A stretch of DNA of 11,515 nt from contig JAXIUW010199732.1 of assembly GCA_035591015.1 (NCBI GenBank), forward strand, positions 1 through 11,515. The letters run 5' to 3'. Position numbers and translations under genes: made by a program. The notes below the pieces were generated by a model that had not been told where the DNA came from, made no database searches, and saw nothing but the letters and a program-made list of their open reading frames with translations. Shown here piece after piece: positions 7,775 to 11,515 of the stretch. The stretch is from Cephalothrix simula. Its lineage: Eukaryota > Nemertea > Palaeonemertea > Archinemertea > Cephalotrichidae. Every line of letters starts with the position of its first letter. The first letter of the stretch is position 1.

Positions 7775-10700
7775 GTAATTATTTTATTATTTCGTTTATA
7801 AAATATTTGCCACATATACACAAATGCCGACGGAAAAATGACGAGGCTGCAAGCAAAAGGTACATTTTCAGTCTGTCTCATTCATTGTACATGTACTTCA
7901 TAATCAGAGGGACTCCTGAAATATTAAAATCAAGGGTATAATACTCGAAAAAGCTTACTTGATTCGAATCAGCGATTTGTGATTTAAATCAGTATTATAC
8001 ACTTCGAATAAAATGACTCCCTACACTTTGCATGAGTGTTGACGAAAGGAGCCCATGGATGGATGTCCCTTTAAAAGGCATTGATGTATCTCAGCGTACA
8101 TGATAGGTGCATGATCATAGGTTATCAAAGCAGAAAAGATATTCCAACGGACAATTATCCCATTCTTTGGGATCCCTGACCCGGCCCTGACCATTGTAAG
8201 AAAGTTTTCCCCCTTGCATCCCGGGTAATGCATATCATTCATTGAAAACTTAACAAAATAGGTGAATATTTTTGGGCAGGGTGGCCAATGGCCATGCTCA
8301 CCAGGAAATCTGGAAATGTCAGGGAATTTTTAATTTGGCCTTCAAAAGTCAGGGAATTTGATAAAAAAATGACAAGTCAGGGATGATTTTGATTCTTCCA
8401 GGGTTTACGCAATAAAAAGCATTGTCGCTTTACGCATAAAAATCTTTGTGGTAATCGCTTTTGATTTATAAATATAAAATGCATTTGATGATTGATTTTA
8501 ACGGTCGCTAGTGAATTATTTCCAAATCATTTGCCATTCCCCAAAAAATGTCAGGGAATTTTTTGCAAAAAATCCTGGAAATCAGGGAAAAGTCAGGGAA
8601 AACGAAAATCATTAATCAGTGGTCACCCTGTTGGGTCCCTTGAGGTCTGGGAGCCTGCCCTCTGACCTTATCATACTGGCCTCTTTCTTTCATTATTTAG
8701 TCTCATGATCTCTGGCTCTGTTTCAACCAGATATTGATAGATCTAGATTATGCCATAGCCCATAGTATCATACACAAATGAATTATGATTTATGTTAGGA
8801 CAACTAGCTTATAAAAAAATTCAGCTTCATAAAAGCTTGGTCCTTTCATGAACCTAAGTGCATTTGCATTCTGCTTTCAAAGAAAATTTCAAAAATTCAA
8901 TTTGAGTAACTGTATCAAATATCTCTTCAGTCAATAAAATTCGAATTGAAGTCATTGAAATTTTTTGTCAAAGTATAATACAGCTACTTTAGCATGTTGT
9001 TTTTTGTATAATACCTTTTATCTCATTTCAGGCCCTGGTGAAACTAAAAAGTCTTGGTGTCTAGCTGAGATCACCGAAAAAGAGTATTGCCAAGCTCGAA
9101 AGGTATGTGTTCTCTTCTGTACAAATCATGGCATGGCGTTTTTGGATCTCAAAAAGCCATTCTCTAATTCTGAAGTATAGCTGATTGGAAGCATAGGGGA
9201 AATTATTGAGCTTCAACAGCATATGTTGATTTAATGGGCTCTAAGCGACATACTCTTGATTTAAAAAGCGATTAATTGAATTTGCTTTCTAAAAAATTAT
9301 AGAAAAGATCAGAAATGTATCTCTTGCGGCCGGTGTAAAAACACTAAGAGACCGCCCAGTCTTAGCGACCGCTCCATACATTTTGTATAGGCAACACGAA
9401 AGAAGCCAGTGTTAGGTGACTGGTGCCGGGATTAGTGACCTTGTTAAGTATGTATGTTTGTATGCAAGGCGGTCATCCAGCACTACAGTCACTTAGTCCT
9501 GTTACACCGGAATAGCTCAGTTGGTATGAAAGAAACTTGGCTCAATAGAGGGTCTGGTTTCGAACTTCACCACTGACACAAGATTCTGGCCCCCAGGGAT
9601 ATTCAAGGCCTAAGGGTGTACTTGCCGGTTATTAAACAACGTTGGTGGCGCACGTCGGCTCCTTCTCCGGCTCCCGGTACTACGGAATATCTCAACCGAG
9701 AGACGGGCACTGTGCATCAATCCAACAAATATGTTGGGTTTACAAAATTACAATGAGAATATTCTATGACCATCCAGTACTAACACATTCAATACTTTTG
9801 TCATATATCGCTTCTTTCGTGTAAGTGTACAGAACTCCAATCAAATATTGATTAATTTTTTCAAAATTGCGGCAGTACTGACTTGCACTCTTTATGACGT
9901 CATTATGCCACCCTTTATTGTAGTGTAGATAATGTGAAGTATTTTCAAGCTCAGTTATTTGTGGGCTGTTAAAAAAATACCTTCAAAGTTAAGTACCGAT
10001 TCAAGAACGGCCCTATGAAACCTGGGTGCATAGATGAATCTAGGCGATTTATGTGGCTGTCATCGGCTGCGCCTCGGTGGAGTAGTAGGGCCTACCTGCC
10101 CTAATGCCATATAAATTAATCCGACACCAAGACCTCGGACGTCTGAGTGATATCTCTGAGTAATCAAGTGGACAACCAATTCAGTTTACGGTTTATCATT
10201 TTAAAGATATTTAATTGACCACTGGTCACTACAATTATTTTTTGAATTACTTCGCCTTGTAGATAGTCACGTAAAAACAAATACTTTTAAGATATTCGTT
10301 CATTAATTAATCTATTTCGACCAATTATTTCGGGACACACATGAAGTAAAAAATACATGATAATTACTAAGTCCCTGTACATATAATTACTAACTATATC
10401 ACAGAGGTTTTGTTGTCAGACTTTTTGCCAATTTGTATGAATGAACATACATGTAATTCACGATTTAGTCAATTTTGTACGAATGAACATAAAATATACG
10501 TGTAAAAATAGATGTGGATTGGTAGTTACTCATATTAGTGTAGGTTAACCCCCTTGACCTATATATTTTTGGAAAGTTCATAGCTGCATATAAAAGTGGG
10601 TTTAATAGGCTTGATTTTGAGTTACTTATACCCACCTGATGGAGTTGTGAGCCAGAAGTGGTCGAACATTTAGGAACATTGAGTAATTTTGGACTTTTTG

Positions 10701-11081
10701 CTATGTCCAGGAGTTATTTGCATAATATTCCAAAACGTATCTTATGACGATTTATGGCCATGACGAGTTGCCATTTTTTCATGATATCGGGCAAATGTTT
10801 GTGATATTGTTCATATTGTTCAATAAAACAGTTATTGAACGTTTCTTCGCGCAATATGAGCAGTTTTCGACTTCTTTTCCTTGTAATTGTCCTTTAATTT
10901 TCCTTATGACCTTGACTTCTTTGACCTTTGGACCTTAATTTTCCATTTTTAGGCTCAAAACCGATTCAAAGTACCTGTTGGTACTCGATTTTATCGAGTA
11001 AAAGCTAAACCATGGGACAAGGAAGCAGCGTTGAAAAAACTGGGTCAACAAACTTCATCACCAAGTCACGTGACAAAATAA
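7647..11081 (+). CDS. RB1CC1: RB1CC1/FIP200 orthologue, C-terminal Claw domain (3' partial gene, three exons)
   Basis: The CDS joins 7647-7774, 9032-9102 and 10953-11081 and is open at its 5' end. The 108 residues match the Claw domain at the C-terminus of FIP200, in order: LDERHDHYVAFTV, LHFLHTDCL, LAEITEKEYCQARK, AQNRFKVPVGTRFYRVKA. Known for the family: FIP200 scaffolds the ULK1-ATG13-ATG101 autophagy-initiation complex in the cytosol, and its dimeric Claw binds FIR/LIR-like motifs of receptors such as p62/SQSTM1 and CCPG1. The domain is related to the C-terminus of yeast Atg11. Seen here: GT-AG borders at both introns, phases that agree (1 then 0), an uninterrupted frame and a terminal TAA. 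Human FIP200 is about 1,600 residues, so over 90% of the protein lies outside this window, upstream. Introns are 1,257 and 1,850 bp and contain only repeats. Identification rests on recalled family motifs, not on an alignment. Confidence 0.93.
7936..8000. repeat. Nested palindrome cluster in the RB1CC1 intron
   Basis: Outer arms GTATAATACT (7936-7945) and AGTATTATAC (7991-8000) are exact reverse complements. Between them lie two perfect 12-bp palindromes, TGATTCGAATCA (7960-7971) and TGATTTAAATCA (7980-7991), which differ only at the two central bases and start 20 bp apart. The second overlaps the right outer arm by one base. It could be a 65-bp miniature element or a protein-binding dyad pair; nothing in the sequence decides. 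Confidence 0.6.
8277..8630. mobile_element. hAT-like MITE, copy 2, with 5-bp target duplication
   Basis: This 354-bp non-autonomous element begins CAGGGTGGCCA and ends TGGTCACCCTG, which are inverted termini differing at one base (10 of 11). It is flanked on both sides by TTGGG (8272-8276 and 8631-8635), a perfect 5-bp target-site duplication. The interior is built from repeated CAGGGAA words, with CCTGGAAATCAGGGAAAAG and GTCAGGGAA near the right end. It encodes no protein. CAGGG-type termini are typical of hAT transposons, and some hAT groups make 5-bp rather than 8-bp duplications; the superfamily call is inference. It lies inside the first Claw intron. The 221-510 element is a second family member. 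Confidence 0.8.
9032..9102 (+). CDS. RB1CC1: Claw exon 2 of 3 (KEYCQARK exon)
   Basis: This 71-nt exon lies between the acceptor TCATTTCAG and the donor GTATGT. Its first two bases complete a glycine codon split by the intron (G|GC). It then reads PGETKKSWCLAEITEKEYCQ followed by ARK, ending in phase 0. KEYCQAxK is one of the most recognisable stretches of the FIP200 C-terminus. By alignment from memory, the final lysine corresponds to human K1569, one of the basic residues lining the FIR-binding pocket. The GPGE-T-KK linker corresponds to the variable loop in the middle of the domain. Confidence 0.93.
9330..9510. mobile_element. 181-bp TIR element with TTAGTGACC iterons
   Basis: The 23-bp ends 9330-9352 and 9488-9510 are inverted repeats matching at 19 positions, with perfect outer 8 bp CCGGTGTA and TACACCGG. 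A motif like TTAGTGACC recurs inside: CTAAGAGACC (9344), CTTAGCGACC (9361), GTTAGGTGACT (9411), ATTAGTGACC (9431), and in reverse GTCACTTAG (9488). Repeated subterminal words like this are typical of transposase-binding sites in non-autonomous DNA transposons. No protein is encoded and no clear target duplication is visible. The superfamily is unknown. Confidence 0.7.
9511..9580 (+). repeat. tRNA-derived SINE head
   Basis: TAGCTCAGTTGG (9513-9524) matches the Pol III A box TRGCNNAGYNGG exactly. Forty-three nt later, GGTTTCGAACTTC (9556-9568) is a B box with one inserted T and a changed end. The A-B spacing is tRNA-like but the acceptor arms do not pair, so this is a SINE 5' region and not a tRNA gene. 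It abuts the right end of the 9330-9510 element directly, sharing the CCGG boundary. Confidence 0.65.
9673..9720 (+). repeat. Second, degraded tRNA-like fragment
   Basis: CGGAATATCTCAACCGAGAG resembles the CGGAATAGCTCAGTTGG start of the SINE head 165 bp upstream, with an A-box-like ATCTCAACCGAG. No B box follows. It lies in a locally GC-rich patch (9640-9710) and may be a dimeric SINE remnant or chance. Confidence 0.35.
10953..11081 (+). CDS. RB1CC1: Claw exon 3 of 3, terminal coding exon with TAA stop
   Basis: This exon encodes 42 residues plus TAA, entered after TTCCATTTTTAG in phase 0. It begins AQNRFKVPVGTRFYRVKAKP and then WD. The first half is near-identical to what I recall of vertebrate FIP200, including the arginine of NRF (human R1573, needed for FIR binding) and that of YRV (human R1584). 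Vertebrate proteins end a few residues after the tryptophan. Here the frame continues about 20 residues past it, with DKEAALKKLG then a polar QQTSSPSHVTK tail, before the stop. A donor-like GTGGGA at 11102 lies after the stop and could only define a 3' UTR intron. Confidence 0.92.
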   Translation, partial: AQNRFKVPVGTRFYRVKAKPWDKEAALKKLGQQTSSPSHVTK

Positions 11082-11515
11082 GCAAGAAAAGAGCAATCAA
11101 GGTGGGAACTAACCAATTTGGAAATTCTTATTATTTTAACGGGGATATTTTATATGTGATACATATTGGATACTTAAAAACTTTTTAAAAAATCCGGAAT
11201 ATTTAAGATAGCGCATGTGGGTGGAAATATGCGCACGATATTAAGACTCCGTCTAATTATATGATTTATTTATGTGATTTCGTACGGTACCTTTGAATTG
11301 ATTTTTAAATCAGGTCATTACAAGCTGACTGTGCTGATTGGGAATCACCAAATGACGAAACAACTTTTTCATTTGTTAGAGTATATGTAATTAGAGTTTA
11401 TACTTCGTAAGAACAGAAGTTTCGGTCAATACTGAAGTATACTAAACCCCGAACAGAAACTATTCTTGGAACTTTATCCTTCAAAATTCAAGGTTTGGAT
11501 CAAAATTTTTGAAAG
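11082..11515 (+). other. Start of RB1CC1 3' UTR / downstream flank
   Basis: This sequence follows the TAA stop. It is AT-rich and shows no AATAAA or ATTAAA before the window ends, so the poly(A) site is probably beyond 11515, uses a variant signal, or is reached through a UTR intron. A weak donor (ATCAAG|GTGGGA, 11102) and a possible acceptor (TTTTTAAATCAG, ending 11313) would allow such an intron, but nothing proves it. Confidence 0.5.

Larger units (their letters stand above)
7775..9031 (+). other. RB1CC1 intron between Claw exons 1 and 2
   Basis: This is a phase 1 intron, GTAATT...TTTCAG, 1,257 bp. It contains the palindrome cluster at 7936-8000 and the CAGGGTGGCCA MITE at 8277-8630. The rest is AT-rich, with no coding signal I can support. 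A 73-codon minus-strand frame at 8021-8242 has no recognisable motif. Confidence 0.85.
9103..10952 (+). other. RB1CC1 intron between Claw exons 2 and 3
   Basis: This is a phase 0 intron, GTATGT...TTTTAG, 1,850 bp. It holds the iteron-bearing TIR element (9330-9510), the tRNA-derived SINE head (9511-9580) and a second tRNA-like fragment (9673-9720). Between 10000 and 10950 I see only AT-rich sequence with a short direct repeat at 10429-10491 (TGTAYGAATGAACATA twice, about 41 bp apart). Confidence 0.85.

Noticed and set aside
7600-7941. Single continuous ORF starting at the ATG at 7600
   Set aside because: Only the middle (7647-7774) is conserved. The parts before and after are intron sequence, as the splice sites and loss of similarity show.
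8021-8242. 73-codon minus-strand ORF in the RB1CC1 intron
   Set aside because: Reads fairly normally but is short, intronic, antisense and matches no family I know.
9511-9580. Functional tRNA gene
   Set aside because: The A box is perfect, but the B box is disrupted and the 5' and 3' acceptor arms do not pair.
1-11515. CRISPR array, bacterial operon or viral genome segment
   Set aside because: There are no regularly spaced identical repeats, no dense ORFs and no viral polymerase, capsid or integrase motifs. Introns and SINEs show a eukaryotic nuclear genome.

Overview
This is a eukaryotic, almost certainly invertebrate animal, genomic window. It is AT-rich and gene-poor, has no prokaryotic-style ORF packing, and carries short exons with canonical GT-AG introns, tRNA-derived SINE fragments and many small inverted-repeat (MITE-like) elements. 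The repeat style and the frequent ACATGTA-type words would suit a marine invertebrate such as a lophotrochozoan or non-vertebrate deuterostome, but the sequence does not fix the phylum.

The one gene I can support is the 3' end of an RB1CC1/FIP200 (ATG11-family) orthologue on the + strand. Three exons (7647-7774, 9032-9102, 10953-11081) join in frame across introns of phase 1 and phase 0. They encode 108 residues ending at a TAA stop. These residues are the C-terminal Claw domain, the part of the autophagy-initiation scaffold that binds FIR motifs of selective-autophagy receptors. The upstream coding exons (ULK1/ATG13-binding region and coiled coils) are not in the window. Most or all of 1-7646 is therefore either a long upstream intron or intergenic DNA beside it.

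Layout: 1-522 holds a CAGGGTGGCCA-terminated MITE inside a larger inverted repeat with a TGCGCATGCGCA palindrome beside it. 523-1430 is featureless. 1432-1990 holds a local direct repeat, a small palindrome, a 149-bp hairpin element and a minus-strand tRNA-SINE fragment. 1991-4560 is repeat-like noncoding DNA. 4584-5330 is a cluster of short perfect hairpins. 5385-6253 holds a 75-bp near-identical direct repeat and a G-run-bounded repeat block. 6254-7646 is AT-rich and leads into the T-rich acceptor of the first Claw exon. The first intron (7775-9031) carries an unusual nested palindrome cluster (7936-8000) and a second copy of the CAGGGTGGCCA MITE with a clean 5-bp target duplication (8277-8630). 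The second intron (9103-10952) carries a 181-bp TIR element with iterated TTAGTGACC motifs (9330-9510), abutted exactly by a tRNA-derived SINE head, then a second degraded tRNA-like segment. 11082-11515 is the start of the 3' UTR or downstream flank, without a canonical AATAAA.

I found no complete new protein-coding system. The best leads are the FIP200 Claw with an apparent C-terminal extension and the small non-autonomous transposons, especially the iteron-bearing one.
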